This document shows, piece by piece, positions 13,201-20,193 of a stretch of DNA of 57,281 nt (within the stretch, counting starts at the first letter, position 1; each line of letters opens with the position of its first letter). The stretch spans positions 1-57,281 of the forward strand of contig CAZDFD010000015.1 in NCBI GenBank assembly GCA_964504655.1, read 5' to 3'. This DNA is from JANXAZ01 sp964504655. Its GTDB lineage: Bacteria > Pseudomonadota > Alphaproteobacteria > Geminicoccales > Geminicoccaceae. The position numbers and the translations under genes are program-made. Below the pieces are notes generated by a model. It was not told where the DNA came from and made no database searches. It worked only from the letters and a program-made list of their open reading frames with translations.

Positions 13201-13388
13201 ACCCGGCTCTCGATGATGTCGGCCGAGGCTCCGGTGTAGACGGTGCTGACCGAGACGACCGGCTCGTCGATCTTGGGATACTCGCGGACCGACAGCCGGC
13301 TCCAGGCCATCAGGCCCACGAGCAGGATGACGAGGCTCATGACGCTCGCCAGCACCGGCCGGCGGATCGACAGCTCCCAGAGGCTCAT
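10281..13388 (-). CDS. RND efflux pump inner-membrane transporter (HAE1 type)
   Basis: A 1035-residue proton-driven drug exporter of the AcrB/MexB type. It starts LWELSIRRPVLASVMSLVI (TM1), and has the TM4 proton-relay pair in VGLVVDDAIVVLEN. The second half repeats the pattern with a large periplasmic domain and final helices near GWVIVGGLLIGTLFTLYVVP. Length is standard. The adaptor gene lies 12 bases upstream on the same strand, so the two form one operon. No outer-membrane channel gene is in this operon; the TolC-family gene at about 21.5 kb may supply it. The ATG follows GAGAGGCACC. Confidence 0.94.
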   Translation of the reverse strand: MSLWELSIRRPVLASVMSLVILLVGLMAWSRLSVREYPKIDEPVVSVSTVYTGASADIIESRVTQPLEEALSGIEGLDVITSSSRPERSQINLRFRVDRNPEDAAADVRDRVAQARARLPDDADEPVIRKVEADSQPIIYLALASDRHSSMEVSEFADRLVKDRLQNLAGVAEIRIFGERQPAMRIWLDRLRLAGYGLTPQDVEEALRRQNIEVPAGRIESDRREFEILAETDLRTVEQFDRLIIREADGYLVRLADVGQAQIAPLNERVTARFNGNPAVAVGVVKQATANPLEVAASVRAALPRLGEVLPEGVRMEIGYDSTVFIDRAIQNVRTAVIEAIVLVVLVIFLFLRSFRATLIPIVTIPVSLVGGFVFMWLFGFSINTLTLLAMVLAVGLVVDDAIVVLENISRHVEKGMRPFEAALKGSREIAFAVIAMTITLAAVYAPIAFQTGRTGRLFVEFALTLAGAVLVSGFVALTLSPMMCSVLLRHQERHNLLYRAIEAVLAGLTRGYRASLAFAMTVRPAVIVLMLVMAGFAGVLFRGLPAELAPIEDRGTVVTIGFAPEGSTLAYTDRYAQRIEQAYKEQPQVERIFAVVGFGNDVTRTIGFARLKDWDERPGVKQQDVVRQLAPKIFAIPGLLAFPNNPPSLGQSPISKPVQFVVQTSLPYAELQRAVDQLLAAARRNPNLVNVDTDLKLNKPQLNVAIDREKAALMGIDVRTIGQTVETMLGGRQVTRFKREGKQYEVVVQVKPEDRSTPNDLSQIFVRSGGGVMVPLASLVTIEETVAPKELNHFNKLRSATISATLAPGYALGEALAFLEAEAEKLAAGIVSDLDGQSREFRESSTGLAVVFLLALAFIYLVLAAQFESWVDPFVIMLTVPLSMTGALLALQLTGQSLNVYSQIGLVTLVGLITKHGILIVEFANQLRARGQGMVEAAIEASVLRLRPILMTTGAMVLGSIPLALAVGAGAEGRRAIGWVIVGGLLIGTLFTLYVVPVAYTLLARRSLPRHVREEARRAAEEEAPAGARPLPAE

Positions 13389-13400
13389 CGGCGGTGCCTC

Positions 13401-14570
13401 TCAGCCCTGCCGGGCCGGCGCGTCGCCGGCACCGCGCGCGGTCGGTGCCGCCGGCGCCGCCGGCGGCCGACCGCCGCCCGGCGCCTGGAGCACCACGGGC
13501 GCGCCCTCGCGCACCTTGGTGACGCCCGCCACCACGACCAGGTCGCCGGCCGCGACACCGCTCGTGAGCTCGACCTCGCCCGGGCGGCGGAGCCCGGTCG
13601 TGACCTCGGCCCGGGCGACCGTCTTGGGCTGGCCGCCACCCGGGTCGACCACCTTGAAGACGTACTGCTTGCCGCCCATCGGCACGAGCGCCTCCTCGGC
13701 CACCCAGAGCGCCTCGGGCTTGACCGAGAGTGTCAGCGAGACGCGCGCGAACAGGCCGGGCCGGAGCGCCTCGTCGGCGTTCGGGATCGCGGCCCGCACC
13801 AGGAGCGAGCGGCCGCGCTCGTCGACCAGCGGGTCGATCGCGGTCACCCGGCCGGCGAAGCCGCGGTCCGCGAAGGCGTCGATCGAGATCCTGATCTCGT
13901 TGCCGACCCGCACCGCCGGCAGGAACAGCTCGGGGATGCGGAAGTCGACCTTGATCGGGTCGATCTGCTCGAGGGCGAACAGCGCCGTGCCGGCGGCCAC
14001 GAACTCGCCGACGCTGATCCCCCGCAGCCCGGCCTTGGCGTCGAACGGCGCCTTGATCGACCGCTTGGCGAGCTGCGCCTTGGCGAGCTCGACCGCGGCC
14101 TCGGCGATCCGCGCCCCGGCCTCGGCCTCGTCCAGCGCGCGCTGGGTCCCGACATTGGTCCGCCTGAGCTCGCGCGCCCGCTCGAGGTTGCTCAGCGCGA
14201 GCAGCCGCCGCGCCTCGGCGTCGGCCAGCGCCGCGCGCTCGACCGAGGCCTCGAGCTCGACCAGCACCTGCCCCTTCTGGACCCGGTCGCCCTCGACCAG
14301 GTCGAAGGCGACGATCCGGCCGGCCACCTCGGGGCGGATCGTGACCCGCTCGTTGGAGAGCAGGGTTCCGACCGCCTCGACGGTGCGCTCGGCCGGTGCG
14401 AGCTTGACCGGCACGGCCTCGACCGCCACCGGCCCGCCGCCCCCGCGGCCGCCCGGCCCGGCCTGCTGCTTCTGCTGCTGCGCCGGCAGCGCCACGAACT
14501 GCCAGTAGGCGCCGGCCGCGGCCGAGCCCACGAGCAGCACCACGAGGATCGCCAGGATCGAGCGGAGCAC
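13401..14570 (-). CDS. RND efflux periplasmic adaptor (membrane fusion protein)
   Basis: A 389-residue HlyD/AcrA-type adaptor. There is one N-terminal membrane helix (residues about 2-24), then a Gly/Gln-rich linker. The lipoyl/hairpin region follows (GRIVAFDLVEGDRVQKGQVL near 88), then a coiled-coil hairpin (RALDEAEAGARIAEAAVELA). The barrel and membrane-proximal domains come last, with an Ala/Pro-rich tail. It links the pump to an outer-membrane channel. The GTG at 14570 has GGGGAAA upstream. It is the first gene of the two-gene pump operon. No adjacent TetR/MarR-type regulator is present. Confidence 0.9.
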   Translation of the reverse strand: MLRSILAILVVLLVGSAAAGAYWQFVALPAQQQKQQAGPGGRGGGGPVAVEAVPVKLAPAERTVEAVGTLLSNERVTIRPEVAGRIVAFDLVEGDRVQKGQVLVELEASVERAALADAEARRLLALSNLERARELRRTNVGTQRALDEAEAGARIAEAAVELAKAQLAKRSIKAPFDAKAGLRGISVGEFVAAGTALFALEQIDPIKVDFRIPELFLPAVRVGNEIRISIDAFADRGFAGRVTAIDPLVDERGRSLLVRAAIPNADEALRPGLFARVSLTLSVKPEALWVAEEALVPMGGKQYVFKVVDPGGGQPKTVARAEVTTGLRRPGEVELTSGVAAGDLVVVAGVTKVREGAPVVLQAPGGGRPPAAPAAPTARGAGDAPARQG

Positions 14571-14658
14571 GGCATTTCCCCTGCGGCCTGGACGGGCCGC
14601 ACTCCGAATCTAGCGCGGCCCACCGCGATCCGGTAGCCCGGCAGATGTAACAATCCGT

Positions 14659-14684
14659 GGCGCCGGCGGGGACCCCGGGGCGCC
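14659..14684 (-). terminator. possible terminator hairpin at the end of rho
   Basis: GGCGCC arms (14659-14664 and 14679-14684) with further G/C pairing between them, overlapping the rho stop codon. On the minus strand it is followed by a weakly T-rich ACGGATTGTT. Confidence 0.3.
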
Positions 14685-16486
14685 TACTGGTTCATCGAGT
14701 TCCAGAAGTCGTCGTTGGTCTTCGAGTACTTCATCTTGTCGAGCAGGAACTCGATCGCGTCGACCGTGCCCATGGGGTTGAGGATGCGCCGGAGCACCCA
14801 CATCCGGGTCAGCACCGCCCGGTCGACCAGCAGCTCCTCCTTGCGGGTGCCGGACTTGTTGATGTCGATCGCCGGGAAGACGCGCTTGTCGGCGACCCGG
14901 CGGTCGAGCACGATCTCGGAGTTGCCGGTGCCCTTGAACTCCTCGAAGATCACCTCGTCCATGCGCGAGCCGGTGTCGATCAGGGCGGTGGCGATGATCG
15001 TCAGCGAGCCGCCGTCCTCGATGTTGCGGGCGGCGCCGAAGAAGCGCTTGGGGCGCTGCAGGGCGTTGGCGTCGACGCCGCCGGTCAGGACCTTGCCCGA
15101 GGAGGGCACGACCGTGTTGTAGGCGCGCGCCAGGCGGGTGATCGAATCGAGCAGGATCACCACGTCCTTGCCGTGCTCGACCAGCCGCTTGGCCTTCTCG
15201 ATCACCATCTCGGCGACCTGCACGTGGCGGGTGGCCGGCTCGTCGAAGGTCGAGGACACGACCTCGCCGCGCACGGTGCGCTGCATGTCGGTGACCTCCT
15301 CGGGCCGCTCGTCGATCAGCAGCACGATGAGGAACACCTCCTTGTGGTTGGCCATGATCGCGTGCGCGATGTTCTGCATGAGCATCGTCTTGCCGGTGCG
15401 CGGCTGGGCGACGATGAGCGCGCGCTGGCCCTTGCCCAAAGGCGCCACGATCTCGATGATCCGGGTCGAGAGGTCCTTGATCCCGGGAATCTCGAGGTTG
15501 AGCTTCTTGGTCGGGTAGTAGGGTGTGAGGTTGTCGAAGTGGACCCGGTGCCGGGCGACCTCGGGCGGATCGAAGTTGATCGTGTCGGCGCGCAGGAGCG
15601 CGAAGTAGCGCTCGCCCTCCTTGGGCGCGCGCACGAGCCCGTGCACGCTGTCGCCGGTCCGCAGCGCGAAGCGTCGGATCTGCGATGGCGAGACGTAGAT
15701 GTCGTCCGGGCCGGCCACGTAGTTGACGTCGGGTGAGCGCAGGAAGCCGAAGCCGTCCTGCAGGATCTCCAGCACCCCCTCGCCCCGGATCGGCACGTCC
15801 GAGGCCGCGAGCTGCTTGAGGACGGCGAAGATCAGGTCACCCTTCTTGAGGGTGCTGGCGCCCTCGATGCCGAGCTCCTCGGCATACTTGAGGAGCTCGG
15901 CCGGAGAGCGGCGCTTGAGCTCGGTCAGATTGATCGCGGGCACGTCCGGGCCGAGCGGCGCCGGCTCCGGCACCTCGCCCCGCTCCTCCGGCCCGCGCGG
16001 CTCGAACCGCTCGCCGCCGTAGCGACCCTCGAAGCGGCCCTCGTGCCGGCCACGGTCACGGCCGAACTGGCGGCCCTGCCCCTGGAAGCGCGGGTCGCGC
16101 CGCTCGCCACCGTAGCGGCCCTCGAAGCGGCCCTCGTGCCGCGGCTCGGCCCGGCCCTCGGGGCGCGGCTGCGGGCGCGGCTCCGGGACGGTCTCGAAGC
16201 GCAGCTCGGAGAGGATCTCCTCGGCGCTCGGCGGTGGCTCGGGCTCGGGCGCGGCGGCGACCGGCGGCTCGGGCTCGGCCACCGGCTCGGGGCGCGGCTC
16301 GCCGGGCGGCTGCAGGAACGCCGGGATGTGCCCCATCGCCGCCGGGGCCGCCGGTGGCGCCGGCTCGCCGCCGCGCTCGGTGCGGGGCCGGCCGCGCCGG
16401 CGGCGCGGCGCCTGCTCCGCCTCGCCGGCGCCCGCGGGCTCCTCCGGGAACGGCAGCTTGCCTTCGGTCAGGTCGCTGTCGGCCAA
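14684..16486 (-). CDS. rho: transcription termination factor Rho with long N-terminal extension
   Basis: A 600-residue Rho, about 180 residues longer than the usual 420. From about residue 186 it is ordinary: the Rho N-terminal helical domain (NLTELKRRSPAELLKYAEELG), the cold-shock RNA-binding domain (GFGFLRSPDVNY), and the RecA-like ATPase with the P-loop QPRTGKTMLMQNIAHA. Residues 1-185 are disordered, rich in Pro, Glu, Arg and Gly. They hold two copies of RHEGRFEGRYGGER, at 116-129 and 147-160. A basic RRRRGRPR patch lies near 28. Comparable Rho extensions in actinobacteria bind RNA or alter termination. It is preceded by hemJ and hemE on the same strand, the common alphaproteobacterial order. 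Confidence 0.96.
   Translation of the reverse strand: MADSDLTEGKLPFPEEPAGAGEAEQAPRRRRGRPRTERGGEPAPPAAPAAMGHIPAFLQPPGEPRPEPVAEPEPPVAAAPEPEPPPSAEEILSELRFETVPEPRPQPRPEGRAEPRHEGRFEGRYGGERRDPRFQGQGRQFGRDRGRHEGRFEGRYGGERFEPRGPEERGEVPEPAPLGPDVPAINLTELKRRSPAELLKYAEELGIEGASTLKKGDLIFAVLKQLAASDVPIRGEGVLEILQDGFGFLRSPDVNYVAGPDDIYVSPSQIRRFALRTGDSVHGLVRAPKEGERYFALLRADTINFDPPEVARHRVHFDNLTPYYPTKKLNLEIPGIKDLSTRIIEIVAPLGKGQRALIVAQPRTGKTMLMQNIAHAIMANHKEVFLIVLLIDERPEEVTDMQRTVRGEVVSSTFDEPATRHVQVAEMVIEKAKRLVEHGKDVVILLDSITRLARAYNTVVPSSGKVLTGGVDANALQRPKRFFGAARNIEDGGSLTIIATALIDTGSRMDEVIFEEFKGTGNSEIVLDRRVADKRVFPAIDINKSGTRKEELLVDRAVLTRMWVLRRILNPMGTVDAIEFLLDKMKYSKTNDDFWNSMNQ
16012..16141. repeat. imperfect direct repeat coding for an Arg/Gly motif in Rho
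   Basis: Two stretches of about 42 bases (near 16006-16047 and 16099-16141) encode the same 14-residue RHEGRFEGRYGGER unit within the Rho extension. They differ at a few silent positions, so the amino acids seem selected rather than the DNA freshly duplicated. Confidence 0.7.
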
Positions 16487-16528
16487 GGTCGCTGTCCCAC
16501 CTCGCCGGCGCGGCTCATCCGGCCGGCA

Positions 16529-16960
16529 TCAGAACGGCTTGAGCACCACGAGGAGGACGACGAGCACGAACAGCAGCGTCGGCACCTCGTTGAGCATGCG
16601 GAAGTAGCGGCCGCTCCGGTCGCGCCGGTCGGCGGCGAACTCGCGCACGTGCCGGGCCAGGAGCCCGTGGGTCGCGAGCATGAGCAGGATCAGCGCCAGC
16701 TTGGCGTGCAGCCAGCCCTCGCTCCACTGGCCCTGGGCGGTCGCCAGCCACAGCCCGGCCGCCACCGTCACCACCATCGCGGGCGTGGTGATCGCGCGCA
16801 AAAGCCGCCGCTCCATGACCTTGAAGGTCTCGGATCCGGGCGAGCCGACCGCCGCGTCGACGTGGTAGACCATCAGCCTCGGCAGATACCACATGCCCGC
16901 CATCCAGGCGGCGAACGCCATGATGTGGAGAGCCTTGAGCCAGAGCACGAAGCTCGTCAC
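16529..16960 (-). CDS. hemJ: protoporphyrinogen oxidase HemJ
   Basis: A small membrane protein of the HemJ (UPF0093) family, which oxidises protoporphyrinogen IX in bacteria lacking HemG or HemY. Four hydrophobic helices are visible. The family signature is present: WLKALHIMAFAAWMAGMWYLPRL at the start with the essential His, then MERRLL and KLALILLMLATHG, and a final LFVLVVLLVVLKPF. I chose the GTG at 16960 because it leaves the usual short tail before WLKALH (143 residues). An in-frame GTG at 17002 would add 14 residues and neither has a strong ribosome-binding site. It lies between hemE and rho in one likely transcript. Confidence 0.88.
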   Translation of the reverse strand: MTSFVLWLKALHIMAFAAWMAGMWYLPRLMVYHVDAAVGSPGSETFKVMERRLLRAITTPAMVVTVAAGLWLATAQGQWSEGWLHAKLALILLMLATHGLLARHVREFAADRRDRSGRYFRMLNEVPTLLFVLVVLLVVLKPF

Positions 16961-17095
16961 AGCCGTGGGGACGGGAAAGCCGGGCCGTCCCCCGGACGAC
17001 ACCGGTCGAGAAGATCACCTTCCGGGAGAGCCATCCGAGCGCGCAGGTGGCTGCTCACGCTGTCGGTCGGGCCGAGCGACGCCCCGCTCGAAGCT

Positions 17096-18184
17096 TCAGA
17101 TCGCGCATCCGCCGCCGGATTTCAAGTAGCGAGCCAGCGCCGCCACCCGCTCCGGCGGGGTCGGCGGCAGCACGCCGTGGCCGAGGTTGAAGACGTGTGG
17201 CCGTCCGGCCGCGGCGCGCAGGACGGCGCCCGCCTCCTCGAGCAGGGCCGCCTCCGGGCCGAGGAGCGCCACCGGGTCGAGATTGCCCTGCAGGGCGAGG
17301 CCGCCCGGCCGGTCGAGCTCGGCCGCGGCCCAGCCCATCGGCACGGTCGTGTCGAGCGACAGGCCCTGCGCCCCGACCTCGGCCGCGAACAGCTTGAGGC
17401 CGGCGCCGACCCCGCGCGGGAACAGCACCACCGGCACGCCCGGATGGCGGGCGCGCAGCTCGGCCACGATGCGGGCCGCCGGCTCGACGCACCAGCGTCG
17501 CAGCTCGGCCTCGGGCAGCACCCCGGCCCAGCTGTCGAAGAGCTGCAGGGCCTCGGCCCCGGCCTCGACCTGGGCCGACAGGAACTCGACCACCGCCACC
17601 GAGAGCAGCTCGATCAGCGCGCCGAACAGGGCCGGCTCGCGCCGCGCCAGGGTCCGCGGCCGCAGGAACTCCTTGGAGCCCTGGCCCTCGACCAGGTAGG
17701 CGGCGAGCGTCCAGGGCGCCCCGGCGAAGCCGATCAGCGCCACCTCGGCCGGCAGCTCCGCCCGCAGCCGGCGCAGCGTCTCGTAGACCGGCGCCAGGCG
17801 CTCGTGCAGGCGGCCGGCGTCGAGTCGGGCGAGGCCGCGCGCGTCGTCGACGACGCCGAGCCGCGGCCCCTCGCCCTCGACGAAGCGCAGCTCGGCACCG
17901 AGGGCGTGCGGCACGACCAGGATGTCGGAGAACAGGATCGCCGCGTCGAGCGGGAAGCGGCGGATCGGCTGCAGGGTGACCTCGACCGCGAGATCGGGCG
18001 TGTAGCAGAGCTCGAGGAAGTCGCGGGTCCGCGCTCGGACCGCCCGGTACTCGGGCAGGTAGCGTCCGGCCTGGCGCATGAGCCAGAGCGGCGGCGGATC
18101 GACCCGGGTGCCGGCGAGCACCTCGAGGAACGGCTTGACGGGTGCTGCGGCCGGGGTCGGGCCCACCTTCTTCCATCCATCCAT
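17096..18184 (-). CDS. hemE: uroporphyrinogen decarboxylase
   Basis: A 362-residue HemE, which decarboxylates the four acetate side chains of uroporphyrinogen III to give coproporphyrinogen III. Recognisable motifs are PPLWLMRQAGRYLPEYR near residue 29, FPLDAAILFSDILVVPHALG near 64, GFAGAPWTLAAYL, LFDSWAG, and HVFNLGHGVLPPTP near the end. The start is placed at the ATG at 18184 by family length. The sequence upstream has no clear ribosome-binding site, and a nearby GTG is possible. It heads the hemE-hemJ-rho run and is divergent from the phosphotransferase regulator gene. Confidence 0.95.
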   Translation of the reverse strand: MDGWKKVGPTPAAAPVKPFLEVLAGTRVDPPPLWLMRQAGRYLPEYRAVRARTRDFLELCYTPDLAVEVTLQPIRRFPLDAAILFSDILVVPHALGAELRFVEGEGPRLGVVDDARGLARLDAGRLHERLAPVYETLRRLRAELPAEVALIGFAGAPWTLAAYLVEGQGSKEFLRPRTLARREPALFGALIELLSVAVVEFLSAQVEAGAEALQLFDSWAGVLPEAELRRWCVEPAARIVAELRARHPGVPVVLFPRGVGAGLKLFAAEVGAQGLSLDTTVPMGWAAAELDRPGGLALQGNLDPVALLGPEAALLEEAGAVLRAAAGRPHVFNLGHGVLPPTPPERVAALARYLKSGGGCAI

Positions 18185-18318
18185 GAGTCGAGAGGAGGTG
18201 ATGTTGAGGGTTGTTGGCGGGTGCAAAGCCGGGTCGCAGCGCTGTCCCGCCCGATCCCCAGCCTCGTCCCGAGCCTGGTTCGCACGCCCGCGCGACCCGG
18301 ACAAGTCCGCCTTGGGCT

Positions 18319-18336
18319 CGGCCAAGGCCTTGGCCG
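18319..18336. promoter_or_regulatory. 18-base perfect palindrome, candidate operator
   Basis: CGGCCAAGGCCTTGGCCG reads the same on both strands. It lies between two divergent genes and 20 bases upstream of the candidate -35 of the regulator gene. In such GC-rich DNA chance is possible. Confidence 0.3.
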
Positions 18337-18355
18337 GGCGACCCGCGAGGCCAGC

Positions 18356-18384
18356 TTGTAGGTGGACGGGATCGTGGGGATAAT
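18356..18384 (+). promoter_or_regulatory. possible promoter of the PPDK/PEPS regulator gene
   Basis: TTGTAG (18356-18361), 17-base spacer, GATAAT (18379-18384). The -10 matches consensus at five of six positions. The leader would be about 160 bases. Confidence 0.4.
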
Positions 18385-18552
18385 CGGTCCCGCGCCCGCT
18401 GCTCCCCGGTTCCCTCCGGGTCCTGCTCCGCGCCGCGCGCGGTGGTGGACAGGAGCCGGACGGAGGGCCGGTCCACCCGGCTGCGGGCGCCGGCCCGATC
18501 CGGTCCGCCGTCCGTGCCGGCCTTGTCCCGCGTTTCTCCCCGGGAGTGTCCC

Positions 18553-19422
18553 GTGCGGCTGCACCTGCATCTGATCTCGGACTCGACCGGCGAGACCGTG
18601 ACCAACGTGGCGCGTGCGGCGGTCTCGCAGTTCGAGGACGTGGTGCCGGTCGAGCACGTCTGGTTCTTCGTCCGCACCCGCGCCCAGCTCGACAAGGTGC
18701 TGCCGCTGATCGAGGCCCTGCCCGGCCTCGTGCTCTACACCCTGGTCTCGCCCGAGCTCCGCCACGTCCTGCACGAGCGCTGTCGGCTCCTGGGCGTCCC
18801 GTGCGTGCCGGTGCTCGATCCGGTGATGAGTGCCCTGACCGCCCTCGTGGGCTCGGCCGGCAAGCCGCAGATCGGCCGCCAGCACGCCATGGACGCCCTC
18901 TACTTCTCGCGGATCGAGGCGATGGACTTCGCCATGCGCCACGACGACGGCCAGTTCGCCGAGGAGCTCGACGAGGCCGACGTGGTGCTGGTCGGGCCGT
19001 CGCGGACCTCCAAGACGCCGACCTGCGTCTATCTCGCGCATCGCGGCATCAAGGCCGGCAACGTGCCGCTCGTGGCCGACGTGCCGCCTCCCGCGGTGCT
19101 CGAGCGGCTGAGCCGGCCGCTCGTCGTCGGGCTCTCGGTCAGCCCGGATCTGTTGGCCGAGATCCGCGCCAACCGTCAGCGCATGCTGGGTGTGCGGGCC
19201 GGCGACCGCGGGCGCTTCGGTGGCGACTATGCCGACCTCGCCCGGGTCCGGGCCGAGCTCGTGGAGGCGCGCCGGCTCTACGCCCGGATGGGCTGGCCGG
19301 AGATCGACGTGACCAAACGCTCGGTCGAGGAGACCGCGGCCACCGTCTACCAGATGCTGCAGGAACGCAACCAGCCGGAGGTCCGGGCGCTCGTGGCCGA
19401 GGGCGGTCCGCGTGGCGCCTGA
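18553..19422 (+). CDS. pyruvate,phosphate dikinase / PEP synthase regulatory protein
   Basis: A 289-residue bifunctional serine/threonine kinase and phosphorylase (DUF299 family). It switches PPDK or PEP synthase off by ADP-dependent phosphorylation and on by phosphate-dependent dephosphorylation. It opens with the family signature LHLHLISDSTGETVTNVARA. The P-loop-like VLVGPSRTSKTPTCVYLA lies near residue 150, and IDVTKRSVEETAA near the C-terminus. The GTG at 18553 gives the family N-terminus and has GGGAG seven bases upstream. Its position opposite hemE is common in alphaproteobacteria. It controls entry into gluconeogenesis; the target enzyme is not in the window. Confidence 0.92.
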   Translation: MRLHLHLISDSTGETVTNVARAAVSQFEDVVPVEHVWFFVRTRAQLDKVLPLIEALPGLVLYTLVSPELRHVLHERCRLLGVPCVPVLDPVMSALTALVGSAGKPQIGRQHAMDALYFSRIEAMDFAMRHDDGQFAEELDEADVVLVGPSRTSKTPTCVYLAHRGIKAGNVPLVADVPPPAVLERLSRPLVVGLSVSPDLLAEIRANRQRMLGVRAGDRGRFGGDYADLARVRAELVEARRLYARMGWPEIDVTKRSVEETAATVYQMLQERNQPEVRALVAEGGPRGA

Positions 19423-19455
19423 CGGCGCCCCCTCCGGGACGGTCCGGCCGGCCCG

Positions 19456-20193
19456 ATGACGCCCGTCCGGACCGCCGGGGCGCTCGGCACCAGCGTCCGC
19501 CGCCGCCGCCAGCGCGCCGCCCTGGCGATCGCGCTCGGCGCGGCGGGCGGTGCGCTCCTGCTCTTCAGTCTGGGTGCGGCCTATCTCGTGGGTGCCGCCG
19601 AGCGGGCGAGCGAGGTGGCGCGGCTCGAGGCCGACCTCGAGGCGGCACGCGGCACGGTGCGCGAGGCGACCGCGCGGATGGCCGCGGCCGAGGAGCGCGC
19701 CGCGCGCCTCGAGCGGGCCCAGCGTCCGGCGGCGCCGACCCGCTCCGAGCCGCCGCGGGAGCTCGACAGCCTCCTGCCGCTCCTGGCCGCGCGGCTGCGC
19801 GAGGGCGTGCCGCGCGAGCGCCTGGCGCGGGCGATCGCGGCCCTGCCGGCGCAGCCCGTGTGCGATGCGGAGATCGAGCTGCGCACGCTCGCGGTGGCCG
19901 TCACCCCGACCCGCGACGGCGGCGGGCGCGGCTTCGCCGGCGGCCGCTTCGCGCTCCTGGCGCGCGGGGTCGCGGCCAAGAGCCCGACCGGGCGGACCGA
20001 GACCTGGTTCGACCCGGCCCAGCCGGTCCAGCTCGTGATCCGCCAGGCGGGCCAGGAGCCGCGGCTCGCGAGCGGCGTCCTGCCGCTGGTCGAGGCGCTC
20101 GTCCTGGAGCGGCGCGAGTACCGCTTCACCGCCCGCCCGACCGAGCGGCGCGGCACGATCGAGGTGAGCCTGCAGGTCTGCGACTATCCCTGA
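19456..20193 (+). CDS. hypothetical membrane-anchored coiled-coil protein
   Basis: A 245-residue protein of unknown function. A basic N-terminus (RRRRQR) is followed by one membrane helix (about 21-46) and then an Ala/Arg/Glu heptad-like coiled coil (about 50-90). A Pro-rich break comes next, then a folded domain of about 145 residues with beta-like segments and two cysteines (Cys136 region and the terminal CDYP). The topology suggests a single-pass inner-membrane protein with the main domain in the periplasm. It lies 33 bases after the kinase/phosphorylase gene. Its last 10 bases overlap the end of the convergent dinB gene. Confidence 0.6.
   Translation: MTPVRTAGALGTSVRRRRQRAALAIALGAAGGALLLFSLGAAYLVGAAERASEVARLEADLEAARGTVREATARMAAAEERAARLERAQRPAAPTRSEPPRELDSLLPLLAARLREGVPRERLARAIAALPAQPVCDAEIELRTLAVAVTPTRDGGGRGFAGGRFALLARGVAAKSPTGRTETWFDPAQPVQLVIRQAGQEPRLASGVLPLVEALVLERREYRFTARPTERRGTIEVSLQVCDYP

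Larger units (their letters stand above)
18185..18552. other. 368-base divergent intergenic region between hemE and the PPDK/PEPS regulator
   Basis: The longest gene-free stretch in the window. It holds an 18-base perfect palindrome (18319-18336) and a plausible plus-strand promoter (18356-18384), both listed separately. In-frame extensions of both flanking genes run into it but show no protein-family sequence. No RNA gene was recognised. Confidence 0.7.

Noticed and set aside
10230..14636. A 1468-codon open frame on the plus strand, opposite the RND pump and adaptor genes
   Set aside because: It is Arg/Asp/Gly/His-rich with no family motif. Open antisense frames of this size are expected where third positions are nearly all G or C. 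The minus-strand genes have clear conserved motifs.
18078..18383. Plus-strand short frame with a good-looking GAGGAGGTGATG inside it near 18190
   Set aside because: The peptide shows no conserved features and runs over the start of hemE. The purine-rich stretch is probably coincidental.
18211..18552. N-terminal extension of the PPDK/PEPS regulator
   Set aside because: The extension is low-complexity, and the GTG at 18553 gives the exact family N-terminus with a ribosome-binding site.
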